This document shows positions 42,444 through 50,609 of a stretch of 64,000 nucleotides of DNA, in pieces. The DNA lies in NCBI RefSeq assembly GCF_003469205.1, contig NZ_QSIN01000009.1, positions 1-64,000 of the forward strand, written 5' to 3'. This DNA is from Collinsella sp. AM33-4BH. Its GTDB lineage: Bacteria > Actinomycetota > Coriobacteriia > Coriobacteriales > Coriobacteriaceae. Every line of letters starts with the position of its first letter. Position 1 is the stretch's first letter. A program made the position numbers and the translations under genes. The notes under the pieces are model-generated. The model searched no databases, was not told the DNA's origin, and saw only the letters and a program-made list of their open reading frames with translations.

Positions 42444-44591
42444 ATGGATCTTATCGCGCAGCTCGCCCACGAGCTCAACCTTAAGGCCGCCAACGTCGAG
42501 GCGGCCGTCAAGCTCATCGACGAGGGCAATACTATCCCCTTTATCTCGCGCTACCGTAAAGAGGCCACCGGCGGCATGGATGACGTCGCCCTGCGTGCGC
42601 TCGACGAGCGCCTGTCCTACCTGCGCAATCTTGAGCAGCGCAAAGAGGACGTCATCCTGCTCATCGACGCGCAGGGCAAGCTCGCGCCCGAGCTCGAGCA
42701 GCAGATTCGCGAGGCCACGCAGCTCCAGCGCGTCGAGGACCTCTATAAGCCCTACCGCAAAAAGCGCATGACCCGCGCGCAGAAGGCCCGCGAGGCAGGT
42801 CTGGAGCCGCTTGCCAACATGATCATCATGCAGGCCTCGGCCAAGGGCAGCGCGCTCGACGCCGCCGCGGCATACGTCAACGAGGAGGCCGGTTTCGACA
42901 CGCCCGAAAAGGCGCTCGCTGGCGCCGCCGACATCGTGGCCGAGACGGTGGCCGAGGACCCCGAGAACGTCGCCGACCTGCGCGCCTTTACGCAAAACAC
43001 CGCCGACATCGTCGTCGAGGCCACCGACCCCGCCGAGAAGACCCCCTACGAGCCGTACTACAGCTATGATGAGCCGCTGCGTCGCATCCCCAACCACCGT
43101 GTGCTGGCTATCGACCGCGGTGAGCGTGAGGGCAAGCTTCGCATACGCGTCAACGTCGACGGCGCTGCCGCTACGGCGCGCCTCGGCAGCCGTTGGCCCC
43201 GACGCCAGGGCGTCTTCGCTCCCATCTTCGATGCCGCCATCGCCGATGGTTACAAGCGCCTCATGGCCCCCTCGCTGGAGCGCGAGGCCCGCGCCAAACT
43301 CACCGTTCGCGCTCAGACCGAGGCCATCAACGTCTTTGCCAAGAATCTCGAGGGCCTGCTCTCGGCGCGCCCCGTGCGCGGCGCCCGCGTACTCGCGCTC
43401 GACCCGGGCTACCGCACCGGCTGCAAAGTCGCCGTCATGGACGAGACCGGCAAGCTGCTCGACCACGGCGTGGTCTACCCCACCAAGCCGCGCCACGACG
43501 TCGCCGGCACCAAGCGCGAGCTCGCCCGCCTCGTCAAGAAGGACAGCGTCAACACCATCGTCATCGGCAACGGCACCGCCAGCCGCGAGACCGAGGAAGT
43601 CGTCTCGGAGTTCATTACCGAGCAGGCGCCCGGGTTGCGCTACACCATCGTCAACGAGGCCGGCGCATCTGTGTACTCCGCCTCCGAGCTCGCCAGCCAG
43701 GAATATCCCGACCTGGACGTCACCGTGCGCGGCGCCATGAGCCTAGGCCGCCGCCTGCAAGACCCGCTGGCAGAGCTCGTCAAGATTCCGCCCCAGTCCA
43801 TCGGCGTCGGCCAGTACCAGCACGATCTTGACCAAGCCGAGCTTTCGCGCACCCTGGGCTACGTGGTGGAGGACGTCGTCAACCGCGTGGGCGTCGATGT
43901 AAACACCGCGAGCGCGAGCCTGCTGGGATATGTATCTGGCATCACACCGAGCGTGGCCAAGAATATCGTGGCCTACCGCGAGGAAAACGGCGCCTTTACC
44001 GATCGCCGTCAGCTTAAGAAGGTCCCCAAGCTGGGGCCCAAGGCGTATCTCAACGCCGCGGGCTTCCTGCGCATCAGTGGCGGCAAGAACCCACTCGACG
44101 CGACAAGTGTCCACCCTGAGAGCTACGAGGTGGCCACGGCCGTCCTGGAACGCGTCGGCGTTGCGACAAGCGAGCTCAGCCGTGGCGGCGTGCCCGACAT
44201 CGAGCGCCGCCTGGGCAGCATCTCGGCACTGGCAAGCGACCTGGACTGCGGCACCCTGACGCTCATCGACATCGTCAACGAGCTCAAGAAGCCCGGGCGC
44301 GACCCGCGCGACGACGCGCCCGAGGTGGTCTTTAGCCGCTCGGCGCTTTCCATCGATGACCTGGAACCCGGCATGGAACTCAAGGGCACAGTGCGCAACG
44401 TCGTCGACTTTGGCGCCTTTGTCGACGTGGGCGTGCACCAGGACGGCCTCGTGCACATCTCCAAGCTGGCCAACCGCTTTGTCAAGCACCCGAGCGACGT
44501 GGTGCGCGTCGGTGACACGGTAAAGGTGTGGGTCGAAAAGGTCGATCGGGACCGCAAGAAAATCTCCCTCACCATGGTGCAGGGGAAGTAA
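42444..44591 (+). CDS. tex: Tex family RNA-binding protein
   Basis: A conserved 715-residue cytoplasmic protein implicated in transcription and stress tolerance. In order: N-terminal helical domain (LNLKAANVEAAVKLIDEGNT, SRYRKEATGG), YqgF RNase H-like domain (VLALDPGYRTGCKVAVMD), helix-hairpin-helix pair (VDVNTASASLLGYVSGI, GPKAYLNAAGFLRI) and a C-terminal S1 domain (ELKGTVRNVVDFGAFVDVG). The ATG with AAGGAG 4 nt upstream was chosen over a longer opening through the structured element. It stands alone between two large inverted repeats. Confidence 0.95.
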   Translation: MDLIAQLAHELNLKAANVEAAVKLIDEGNTIPFISRYRKEATGGMDDVALRALDERLSYLRNLEQRKEDVILLIDAQGKLAPELEQQIREATQLQRVEDLYKPYRKKRMTRAQKAREAGLEPLANMIIMQASAKGSALDAAAAYVNEEAGFDTPEKALAGAADIVAETVAEDPENVADLRAFTQNTADIVVEATDPAEKTPYEPYYSYDEPLRRIPNHRVLAIDRGEREGKLRIRVNVDGAAATARLGSRWPRRQGVFAPIFDAAIADGYKRLMAPSLEREARAKLTVRAQTEAINVFAKNLEGLLSARPVRGARVLALDPGYRTGCKVAVMDETGKLLDHGVVYPTKPRHDVAGTKRELARLVKKDSVNTIVIGNGTASRETEEVVSEFITEQAPGLRYTIVNEAGASVYSASELASQEYPDLDVTVRGAMSLGRRLQDPLAELVKIPPQSIGVGQYQHDLDQAELSRTLGYVVEDVVNRVGVDVNTASASLLGYVSGITPSVAKNIVAYREENGAFTDRRQLKKVPKLGPKAYLNAAGFLRISGGKNPLDATSVHPESYEVATAVLERVGVATSELSRGGVPDIERRLGSISALASDLDCGTLTLIDIVNELKKPGRDPRDDAPEVVFSRSALSIDDLEPGMELKGTVRNVVDFGAFVDVGVHQDGLVHISKLANRFVKHPSDVVRVGDTVKVWVEKVDRDRKKISLTMVQGK

Positions 44592-44602
44592 ACCGTCAAA
44601 GC

Positions 44603-44812
44603 AAGGTACCCCCTGTAGCAACGTGCAAAATCGCGAGTATTCTGCAATTTCCGCCGCTCCGAACGCCCCTCAGAGACAATAACGTCAAAAACAGCCCCCG
44701 TTTTAGCGTCATCAGAGCCAAAACGGGGGTTGTTCCGTGCTTCAACCAGCTGGTAAAAGCCTTTACCTTGCTGAATACTCTCAATTTTGCACGGCGCAGG
44801 CGGGGGTACCTT
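44603..44812. repeat. 210-nt element with terminal inverted repeats and nested hairpins
   Basis: The ends AAGGTACCCCC and GGGGGTACCTT are perfect 11-bp terminal inverted repeats, and pairing continues imperfectly for about 45 bp (CGTGCAAAAT, GAGTATTC). Inside are AACAGCCCCCGTTTT/AAAACGGGGGTTGTT (44690-44734) and GGTAAA-agcc-TTTACC (44752-44767). It begins 12 nt after the tex stop. It resembles a MITE or a multi-stem RNA; no clear target-site duplication is visible. Confidence 0.7.
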
Positions 44813-44869
44813 TGTCCACGGCAGGATATGGAAGCCTATCACCAACCTACTGGCAAGCTCGTGTCGGCA

Positions 44870-44941
44870 GCCCCGGCCTTTCCTTTGTCTAGCGCGACCC
44901 TCGCGAAGCGCGTGAGCGATAGGGAAAGGAAAGGCCGGGGC
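44870..44941. repeat. 17-bp inverted repeat downstream of the transaldolase gene
   Basis: GCCCCGGCCTTTCCTTT and AAAGGAAAGGCCGGGGC are 38 nt apart with a small CTCGCG/CGCGTGAG stem inside. It lies 31 nt after the stop codon of the minus-strand transaldolase and probably helps end its transcript. Just beyond, at 44819-44836, is an 18-nt near copy of the transaldolase 3' end. Confidence 0.8.
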
Positions 44942-44971
44942 GAGCAGCCCGCGGCGTAGTCAGTGTTCGCG

Positions 44972-45676
44972 TTACGGCAGAATATGGAAGCCCAAAGCGG
45001 CGATATCCTTGGCAAAGCCGCGCACGGTATCGAGCGAGACCTCGTACGGGTCGCGACCGATGTTCTTGCGCTTGGCCAGGATGCTGTTGGGCACCGTGAT
45101 GATCTGGCAACCGCATCCTTCCGCCTGGTAAATGTTGATGAGCTCGCGTGTGGATGCCCACAGGACCTCGCAGTTGGGCTTGGCGGTGGCCTTCTTGACC
45201 GACTCCGTCATAAACGGAATGGGATCGACGCCGGTGTCGGCGATGCGGCCGGCAAAGAGCGAGATGATGGACGGCGTCTCGGCGTCAACGGCCTCGACCA
45301 TCTCGTCGACCTGCGCGGGCGTAAAGATGGTGGTGACGTTGACCTTGATGCCGTCGGCGGAAAGCTTGCGCACCAGCTCGGCCGTGGACTCGCCTTTGGT
45401 GGTCACGCACGGAATCTTGACGTAGACGTTATCTGCCCAGGCAGCAATCTCGCGGGCCTCGACCTCCATGGTCTCGACGTCGTCGGCAAAGACCTCAAAC
45501 GACACGGACACATCGGTGATGTGGGCCAGGACCTCCTTGGCAAACGCGCGGTAATCCGTCACGCCGCCCTTCTTCATAAGGGACGGGTTGGTCGTGAAAC
45601 CCTGAACGTTGCCGCTCTCGTACATGTCGAGCATGCCCTCGAGGTTTGCACCGTCAGCGAACACCTTGATTGCCAT
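44972..45676 (-). CDS. Transaldolase / fructose-6-phosphate aldolase family protein, paralogue 1
   Basis: A class I aldolase making a Schiff base through Lys87 (VYVKIP). Landmarks: FADGANLEGMLDM, GFTTNPSLM, VNVTTIFTPAQVDEM, SLFAGRIADTGVDP and EVLWASTRE. The 234-residue length belongs to the small TalC/FSA group; whether it is a transaldolase or a direct fructose-6-phosphate aldolase cannot be decided. The ATG follows AAAGGA. It is highly similar to the second copy at 48271-48981, and the pair flank an ascorbate-type PTS. Confidence 0.9.
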   Translation of the reverse strand: MAIKVFADGANLEGMLDMYESGNVQGFTTNPSLMKKGGVTDYRAFAKEVLAHITDVSVSFEVFADDVETMEVEAREIAAWADNVYVKIPCVTTKGESTAELVRKLSADGIKVNVTTIFTPAQVDEMVEAVDAETPSIISLFAGRIADTGVDPIPFMTESVKKATAKPNCEVLWASTRELINIYQAEGCGCQIITVPNSILAKRKNIGRDPYEVSLDTVRGFAKDIAALGFHILP

Positions 45677-46000
45677 CTGCCTGATTCCTTTCGTTAGCAT
45701 ACGGCCGATAAACTGCTAAACACTTTATCTACGTTTATCAAGGCGTGAACTGCGGTTTTTTATCTTCTCGGCGAACGGTTTTGCAGATTTACCATTTTTA
45801 TATCGACGCCCCAGCGGCAAAACGTTTTTGCCGATCATTGCGTTTGATTCCGTTCACGGAACAGAAGCAGCGCCTCGCCGGCTCATATTCACAATCGCTC
45901 CAAAGCAAAAAGCGGTGACGCCTCGATTGAGACGTCACCGCTTCCGTGTAGGAGCCGGTTATCGGAGCTCCGCCCGATTAGGGCTTAACGTATGCCTGGA
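45677..46000. other. Intergenic region: candidate operator and PTS terminator
   Basis: The gap between the PTS permease and transaldolase 1 genes. It contains the dyad TTCCGT-tc-ACGGAA at 45848-45861, similar to TTCCGTGAACGG near the other end of the locus (49101), and a terminator for the PTS operon at 45906-45943. A promoter for transaldolase 1 is probably here in the AT-rich 45720-45820 stretch, but no hexamer pair is clear. Confidence 0.5.
45906..45943 (-). terminator. Terminator of the ascorbate-type PTS operon
   Basis: On the minus strand AAGCGGTGACG ... CGTCACCGCTT is followed by TTTGC, about 60 nt after the permease stop codon. It separates the PTS operon from transaldolase 1. Confidence 0.8.
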
Positions 46001-47392
46001 TTACTCTTCCTCAACGTGATTGATCACAGCACCCTTGGTGTGGATGAAGTTGGGGACGAAGGCAACGACCAGAAGGACAGCGAGAATCGCGTAGACACCG
46101 GTGGTACCGAAGGCCTCGGCAGCGCGGCCAAGCGTAATACCAATGACGGAGAAATCGAAGTCGCCGAACGTAGTGTTCTTGAAGCCAAAGACGTCAAGAA
46201 CGGGCAGGAGCAGGGCCGGGGCAAAGGTGATGAGCAGGCCGTTGACGAAAGCGCCAAGAGCTGCGCCCTTGCGACCGCCGGTAGCATTGCCGTAGATGCC
46301 CGCGGTAGCACCGCAGAAGAAGTGGGGAACCATGCCCGGGATGATGAAGATGCCCAGGGTAGCGCCCACGATGAACATACCGACCACGCCACCGATAAAG
46401 GAAGCGACAAAGCCGAGGATGACGGCGGTGGGAGCATAGGGGAAGAAGACGGCGCAGTCGACGGCGGGGATGGCACCGGGGATCAGCTTGTTGGAGATGC
46501 CCTGGAAAGCCGGGACCAGGTCGGCAAGGATCATACGAACGCCGTTATAGACGATGGTGACACCAACGGCGAAAGACAGAGCGCAGGTCAGGGCATAGAC
46601 AATCACGTTGTCGCCGCCAGCGGTCTTGGTAACGACCGCAGGATCTGCGATGTAAGCGGCGAAAGCGGTAACCAGGTAGAAGAAGGCCATGGTAAGAGCC
46701 GTGGAGATGGTAGTGTCGCGCAGGAAGGCGAACTTCTCGGGAACCTCGATCTTCTCGGTGCTGTTCTCCTCGGCGTCCTTAGCAAAAAGCGTACCGACTG
46801 CAGCGGAGATGTAATAGGCGAGTGAACCGAAGTGGCCCATGGCGATTTCATCGCCATCGGTAACCTTCTCGGTGAAACGCTGACCAACGGCGGGAAGCAT
46901 AGCGCTCACGAGGCCCAGGAACATGCCGCCCACGATGACAAGCTGGACATCCTGGAAGCCAGATGCCTGCAGAACGGCAGACAGCAGGCAGGCCATAAAC
47001 ATGCTGTGATGGCCCGTCAGGAAGATGTACTTAAACTTGGTAAAGCGGGCAATGATAATGTTCACGACATAGCCGAGAATCAGGATCATCATGGTCTGAA
47101 CGCCGAGCACGCTCTGAGCCATCGAAACGACGACCTCGTTGTTGGGCACGACGCCGGTGATGTGGAAACCGGTCTCGATGAAGGTACCCAGCGGAGCAAG
47201 GTTCTCCTGAACAACAGCGGCGCCGGCGGACAGCATGATGTAACCAAGAATGGGCTTCAGGGTGCCCGTCATCACCTTGTGGGCAGGACGCTTAAGCGCG
47301 ACAAGGCCCACAAAGGCAAATAGACCCATAATCCACGCTGGCTTGGTCAGAATCGATTGGATAAACTCAAGTATGGGAAGGATGGCTTGCAT
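46001..47392 (-). CDS. PTS ascorbate-type permease, EIIC (SgaT/UlaA family)
   Basis: Membrane channel of a phosphotransferase system. It is 463 residues with about ten hydrophobic segments; the SgaT/UlaA features are the LKRPAHKVMTGTLKPILGYIM start, GHHSMFMACLLSAVLQ, PAFQGISNKLIPGAIPAVDC and HFFCGATAGIYGNATGGRKG. The ATG has AAAGGAAG upstream. Genes for matching EIIB and EIIA lie upstream in the same operon. Neither an ascorbate-6-phosphate lactonase nor UlaD/E/F is present, so the true sugar is uncertain. Confidence 0.9.
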   Translation of the reverse strand: MQAILPILEFIQSILTKPAWIMGLFAFVGLVALKRPAHKVMTGTLKPILGYIMLSAGAAVVQENLAPLGTFIETGFHITGVVPNNEVVVSMAQSVLGVQTMMILILGYVVNIIIARFTKFKYIFLTGHHSMFMACLLSAVLQASGFQDVQLVIVGGMFLGLVSAMLPAVGQRFTEKVTDGDEIAMGHFGSLAYYISAAVGTLFAKDAEENSTEKIEVPEKFAFLRDTTISTALTMAFFYLVTAFAAYIADPAVVTKTAGGDNVIVYALTCALSFAVGVTIVYNGVRMILADLVPAFQGISNKLIPGAIPAVDCAVFFPYAPTAVILGFVASFIGGVVGMFIVGATLGIFIIPGMVPHFFCGATAGIYGNATGGRKGAALGAFVNGLLITFAPALLLPVLDVFGFKNTTFGDFDFSVIGITLGRAAEAFGTTGVYAILAVLLVVAFVPNFIHTKGAVINHVEEE

Positions 47393-47463
47393 CTGCGCTT
47401 CCTTTCTCTCTAACGTGGGCGCGTTTCCCTCTTCCACAGGGAACCGCCCTTTTTTGTGCCGCT

Positions 47464-47739
47464 TTAGGCGTTAGCGGCGGCCGCCTTGATTGCCTCGAGG
47501 GCGTCTTCGCGGATCTTCTTCTTGTTCACATAGCTGCGAACAATCACAACGTTGCCGTGGAGCTCGGGGGCGAGTTCCTTAACGGTGATGAACAGATCCG
47601 GATTTGCGGAAGAAGCACCGTTCAGGTCCATAGACTCAACGTCGGCCTTGATGCCCTCCTCCTCGCAAAGCTCCTCGACTTTGCCAGCGAGCATCAGGCT
47701 GGACCCGATGCCGTTTCCGCATACGGTGATGATATGCAT
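47464..47739 (-). CDS. PTS ascorbate-type EIIB
   Basis: Cytoplasmic phosphocarrier of 91 residues. Cys7 in VCGNGIGSSLML is the phosphorylated residue of lactose/ascorbate-type EIIB domains. It lies between the EIIA and EIIC genes, with ribosome binding site GAGAGGAAGG. It passes phosphate from EIIA to the incoming sugar at EIIC. Confidence 0.92.
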   Translation of the reverse strand: MHIITVCGNGIGSSLMLAGKVEELCEEEGIKADVESMDLNGASSANPDLFITVKELAPELHGNVVIVRSYVNKKKIREDALEAIKAAAANA

Positions 47740-47814
47740 GGCAACCTTCCTCTCCTACACGTGACGGTTTTCCGTCTATCCAAAAGCGGCGACGCATCGC
47801 CGTGCCATTAAGGC

Positions 47815-48261
47815 CTAAAAGAATGAACGCATGGTCTCCAAAACCTGCTCGGGCGTATCGCATGCGCTGAGCTTGGCAACGCAGTCCTCGTCCTCAAACA
47901 TCTGCGAAAGCTCCGCCAAGCAGCCAAGATGAGCCTTGGGGTCGGGTGCGCAAATACCCACGAGCACGTGAACCGGATCGAAATCCTCGTGTCCAAACGC
48001 AACGGCTGGGTCAAGCGTGACGATACAGATTCCCGCTTCGCTCACATTGCCATCTGCTTGAGCGTGGGGCATGGCGATGCCCTCTTCCAAGACCATATAG
48101 GGGCCGAATTTGTGAACCGATGAAATCATGGCGTCAACATAGCTCTGGTCGCATTTGCCAGCGTCTACGAGCAACTTACCGCATGCCCTGATCGCTTCCT
48201 CCCAGTCGGAGGCCTCGACGTGGCAGGCAACAAGCTCGGGTTTAAGAAGATCGGTCAGCAT
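47815..48261 (-). CDS. PTS EIIA (mannitol/fructose-like, ascorbate-type system)
   Basis: Phosphocarrier of 148 residues that takes phosphate from HPr. His66 in GIAMPHAQ is the active histidine of the PTS_EIIA type 2 fold. It lies 9 nt after the transaldolase 2 gene and 75 nt before EIIB, inside one operon. No PRD or DNA-binding domain is attached. Confidence 0.92.
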   Translation of the reverse strand: MLTDLLKPELVACHVEASDWEEAIRACGKLLVDAGKCDQSYVDAMISSVHKFGPYMVLEEGIAMPHAQADGNVSEAGICIVTLDPAVAFGHEDFDPVHVLVGICAPDPKAHLGCLAELSQMFEDEDCVAKLSACDTPEQVLETMRSFF

Positions 48262-48270
48262 ACTCGTCCC

Positions 48271-48981
48271 CTACTCCTCGGGCAGGATGTGAAAACCAAG
48301 CGCCTGAATGTCGCGGGCAAAGCCCTTGACCGTATCAAGCGAGTACTCAAGCAAATCTTTCCCGAAATTCTTGCGTTTGGCAAGAAGGGCATTGGGGACC
48401 GTAATGATCTGGCATCCAACGGACTCCGCCTGGAAGATATTGAGGACCTCGCGCGTAGACGCCCAGAGAACCTCGGCAGCAGGCTTAACGGCAGCCTTCT
48501 TTACGGACTCCGCCATGAGGGGCAGCGGATCGACGCCGGTATCGGCAATGCGACCGGCAAAGATGGACAGAATAGAGGGGGTCTCAGCAGAAACGGCATC
48601 GACAAACTCGTCGACCTGCTCGGGCGTAAAGATAGTGGTGACATTCACCTTGATGCCGTCGGCAGAAAGGCGCTTGACCAGCGCGGCAGTGGACTCACCC
48701 TTGGTGTTGAGCGCCGGGATCTTAACGTAGACGTTGTCTGCCCAGGTTGCGATCTCGCGAGCCTCGGCTTCCATACCTGCCTCGTCGTCGGCGAATACCT
48801 CAAAAGAGACCGACACATCAGTAATGTGCTCAAGAACCGTCTTGGCAAAAGCGCGGTAGTCGGTCACGCCGCCGGCCTTCATAAGGGAAGGATTGGTCGT
48901 GAAGCCCTGAACGTTGCCATTGTCATGCATGTCAAGCATGCCCTCGAGGTTAGCGCCGTCGGCAAACACCTTGATCGCCAT
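48271..48981 (-). CDS. Transaldolase / fructose-6-phosphate aldolase family protein, paralogue 2
   Basis: First gene of the PTS operon, 236 residues. It shares nearly the whole sequence framework with paralogue 1, including the Schiff-base lysine in VYVKIP and FAGRIADTGVDP, but differs at scattered positions (for example HDNGNVQ for YESGNVQ) and ends with two extra Glu. The ATG has AAAGGA upstream. Its place ahead of EIIA suggests it cleaves or rearranges the phosphorylated ketose delivered by this PTS. Confidence 0.9.
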   Translation of the reverse strand: MAIKVFADGANLEGMLDMHDNGNVQGFTTNPSLMKAGGVTDYRAFAKTVLEHITDVSVSFEVFADDEAGMEAEAREIATWADNVYVKIPALNTKGESTAALVKRLSADGIKVNVTTIFTPEQVDEFVDAVSAETPSILSIFAGRIADTGVDPLPLMAESVKKAAVKPAAEVLWASTREVLNIFQAESVGCQIITVPNALLAKRKNFGKDLLEYSLDTVKGFARDIQALGFHILPEE

Positions 48982-49329
48982 GTTCGGTCCTTTCTCATCT
49001 AACACTATTGCTATCGAAAGCCTTCTTCTTTGTTTCAAAAGCTTTTCGGTTTTCTTTTATAAACCATTTCAAAAGCTATCGAAAGCTCAATTGTCAACTT
49101 TCCGTGAACGGTCGAATATCGGGCGTGAACGTACTTCTTTTGGGCGGCACCTTCAGAATGAGACTCTTTATAGCCCGTTTACGTGCGAACTATCTGCTAC
49201 GCATGCATTTGTGACATGCCATTCCGTTCTTTTGATTCATTCGAATTTGCCTTGTTCTTTTCATATCGATACGTTATATTTCGATTACGAAAGGCGCATC
49301 TTTTACCTTTTGTTCAAAAGGAGCGGCAT
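48982..49329. promoter_or_regulatory. Divergent control region of the transaldolase-PTS operon and deoR gene
   Basis: An AT-rich 348-bp gap. It contains two copies of TATCGAAAGC (49012 and 49076 regions), two copies of TTTCAAAAGC (49035 and 49068 regions) and two CGTGAACG boxes (near 49103 and 49122). These repeated boxes are good candidates for DeoR binding. I could not fix the promoter hexamers. Confidence 0.55.
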
Positions 49330-50121
49330 ATGGCATCTACTTCAGACCTTTCACCGGCCGAGCGTCAGCGATTTATCATGAATTGGCTGGCCGAAAAGCC
49401 AAATATCTCGGTATCCGACATCGTTCGCCGTTTTTCGGTTTCGGAAGTCACCGCACGACACGACCTCATCTCGCTGGAATCCGAAGGCAAGCTGCGTCGC
49501 GTACGCGGCGGAGCGGTATCGCTTTCTCGCTCCAACGCAATCTCGTATCCCGAGGAGCGCATCAATGTCCAAGTCGAGGCCAAGGAGGCCATCGCCGCAA
49601 CCGCAGCAACTCTTGTTGATGATGGCGATGTTCTGGTAATTGATATCGGCACCACAGGCTTTTACTTCGCTAAGGCCCTCATGGACAAGCGTGAGATCAC
49701 CATTATCACCGGCGATCTTGCAATCGCGAACTACGCCAGCTTCAATCTCCCCAATGCTTCGGTAGTGCTGCTGGGCGGCTCCGTGCGCAAGGGCCACCTC
49801 TATCTCGCGGGCGCACTGACGCTCGACTGCATGAGCAAACTACATGCCGACAAGGCGTTTGTCAGTGCTGACGGATTCCACCCCGACCACGGTTTTACCG
49901 TCGAGCACGACTTCTCGGCCATGATCAAGCATATGTACCTTACCAACTCAAACCAGGGCTACATGATGGTTGACCAGGGAAAGTTCAACAAGACCAGTTT
50001 TTATCAGTCCGCGCAGATCGATGACCTCGACGGCATCATCGTTGATGGAGACAACGAGGGCATCATGACGGCGGCGATCGAGAGCAGTCGCAGTCATCCC
50101 AAGCTCTATATTGCAAAATAG
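49330..50121 (+). CDS. DeoR-family transcriptional regulator
   Basis: Sugar-phosphate-responsive repressor of 263 residues. The N-terminal helix-turn-helix is FIMNWLAEKPNISVSDIVRRFSVSEVTARHDL (shown in two overlapping parts: residues 14-28 and 29-45), followed by the DeoR GKLRRVRGGA signature. The C-terminal DeoRC sensor has DIGTT and VVLLGGSVRKGHLYLAGAL. The ATG with AAAAGGAG was preferred to a longer upstream opening. Divergent position implies control of the PTS/transaldolase operon. Confidence 0.92.
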   Translation: MASTSDLSPAERQRFIMNWLAEKPNISVSDIVRRFSVSEVTARHDLISLESEGKLRRVRGGAVSLSRSNAISYPEERINVQVEAKEAIAATAATLVDDGDVLVIDIGTTGFYFAKALMDKREITIITGDLAIANYASFNLPNASVVLLGGSVRKGHLYLAGALTLDCMSKLHADKAFVSADGFHPDHGFTVEHDFSAMIKHMYLTNSNQGYMMVDQGKFNKTSFYQSAQIDDLDGIIVDGDNEGIMTAAIESSRSHPKLYIAK

Positions 50122-50124
50122 CTC

Positions 50125-50165
50125 AAATGGCCGGGTCGCCCCCACTGCGGGCGACCCGGCCATTT
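50125..50165. terminator. Bidirectional terminator between deoR and the HAD remnant
   Basis: AAATGGCCGGGTCGCC and GGCGACCCGGCCATTT form a perfect 16-bp stem with a 9-nt loop, with A/T-rich flanks on both sides. It can end deoR on the plus strand and the convergent minus-strand remnant. Confidence 0.9.
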
Positions 50166-50166
50166 A

Positions 50167-50438
50167 TTAAATCAACCCAAAATGCTGCATCGCTGTGACG
50201 GTGCCGTCGTGTGCGACGTCGTCGGTCACGTAGCCGGCGATCGCCTTGACCTCAGGCATGGCGTTGCCCATGGCGACAGCCGTCTCGACGGCGGCGAGCA
50301 TGCCCAGGTCGTTGCCCGAATCGCCAAAGCCAAAGGTGCGCTCGTTGCCAGCGCGACCCAGATACGCCAGCGCCCGCGCCAGGCCCACGCCCTTGTCGAT
50401 GCCCTTGGGGCTCAACTCGCGATTTGTTTGCTGGGCTC
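50167..50438 (-). pseudogene. C-terminal remnant of a Cof-type HAD hydrolase
   Basis: The last 85-90 residues of a Cof/HAD-IIB phosphatase are present: the conserved SPKGIDKGVGL and GFGDSGNDLGMLAAV motifs are intact and the frame ends normally. Upstream the frame meets a TGA at about 50439 and the catalytic DxD N-terminal half is missing. I found no trace of the missing half near 60 kb. The break marks the left edge of a block of unrelated catabolic genes, so insertion with deletion is a likely cause. Confidence 0.8.
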
Positions 50439-50541
50439 ACTTGGAAGAGCGGCGGTAAACGCATCTCCCGGTTAATCCGGCACCGCCGAAGCGAACCCCA
50501 CACACGCCCTCCGGCAAGCGGCACGCGCCCGTCAACGCAAA

Positions 50542-50576
50542 GGTCCGGCGGGACGCACCTAGCATCCCGCCGGACC
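50542..50576 (-). terminator. Terminator of the island operon
   Basis: GGTCCGGCGGGA and TCCCGCCGGACC form a 12-bp stem with an 11-nt loop, 34 nt after the esterase stop on the minus strand. No long T run follows. Confidence 0.65.
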
Positions 50577-50609
50577 GCCACTCGTCCAGGAGGCCGCCGC
50601 GACGAGCCC

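Noticed and set aside
44123-44845. A minus-strand frame running from the transaldolase remnant into tex
   Set aside because: It begins with the few codons of the remnant, crosses the inverted-repeat element and then runs antisense to tex; no domain is visible.
48982-49329. An extended DeoR start upstream of 49330
   Set aside because: The added residues cross the AT-rich divergent promoter and are not DeoR-like, whereas ATG 49330 has AAAAGGAG.
50439-50609. Search for an integrase, attachment site or tRNA at the left edge of the island
   Set aside because: Only a terminator hairpin is visible, and no direct repeat shared with the 59.8-60.0 kb edge could be found by eye.
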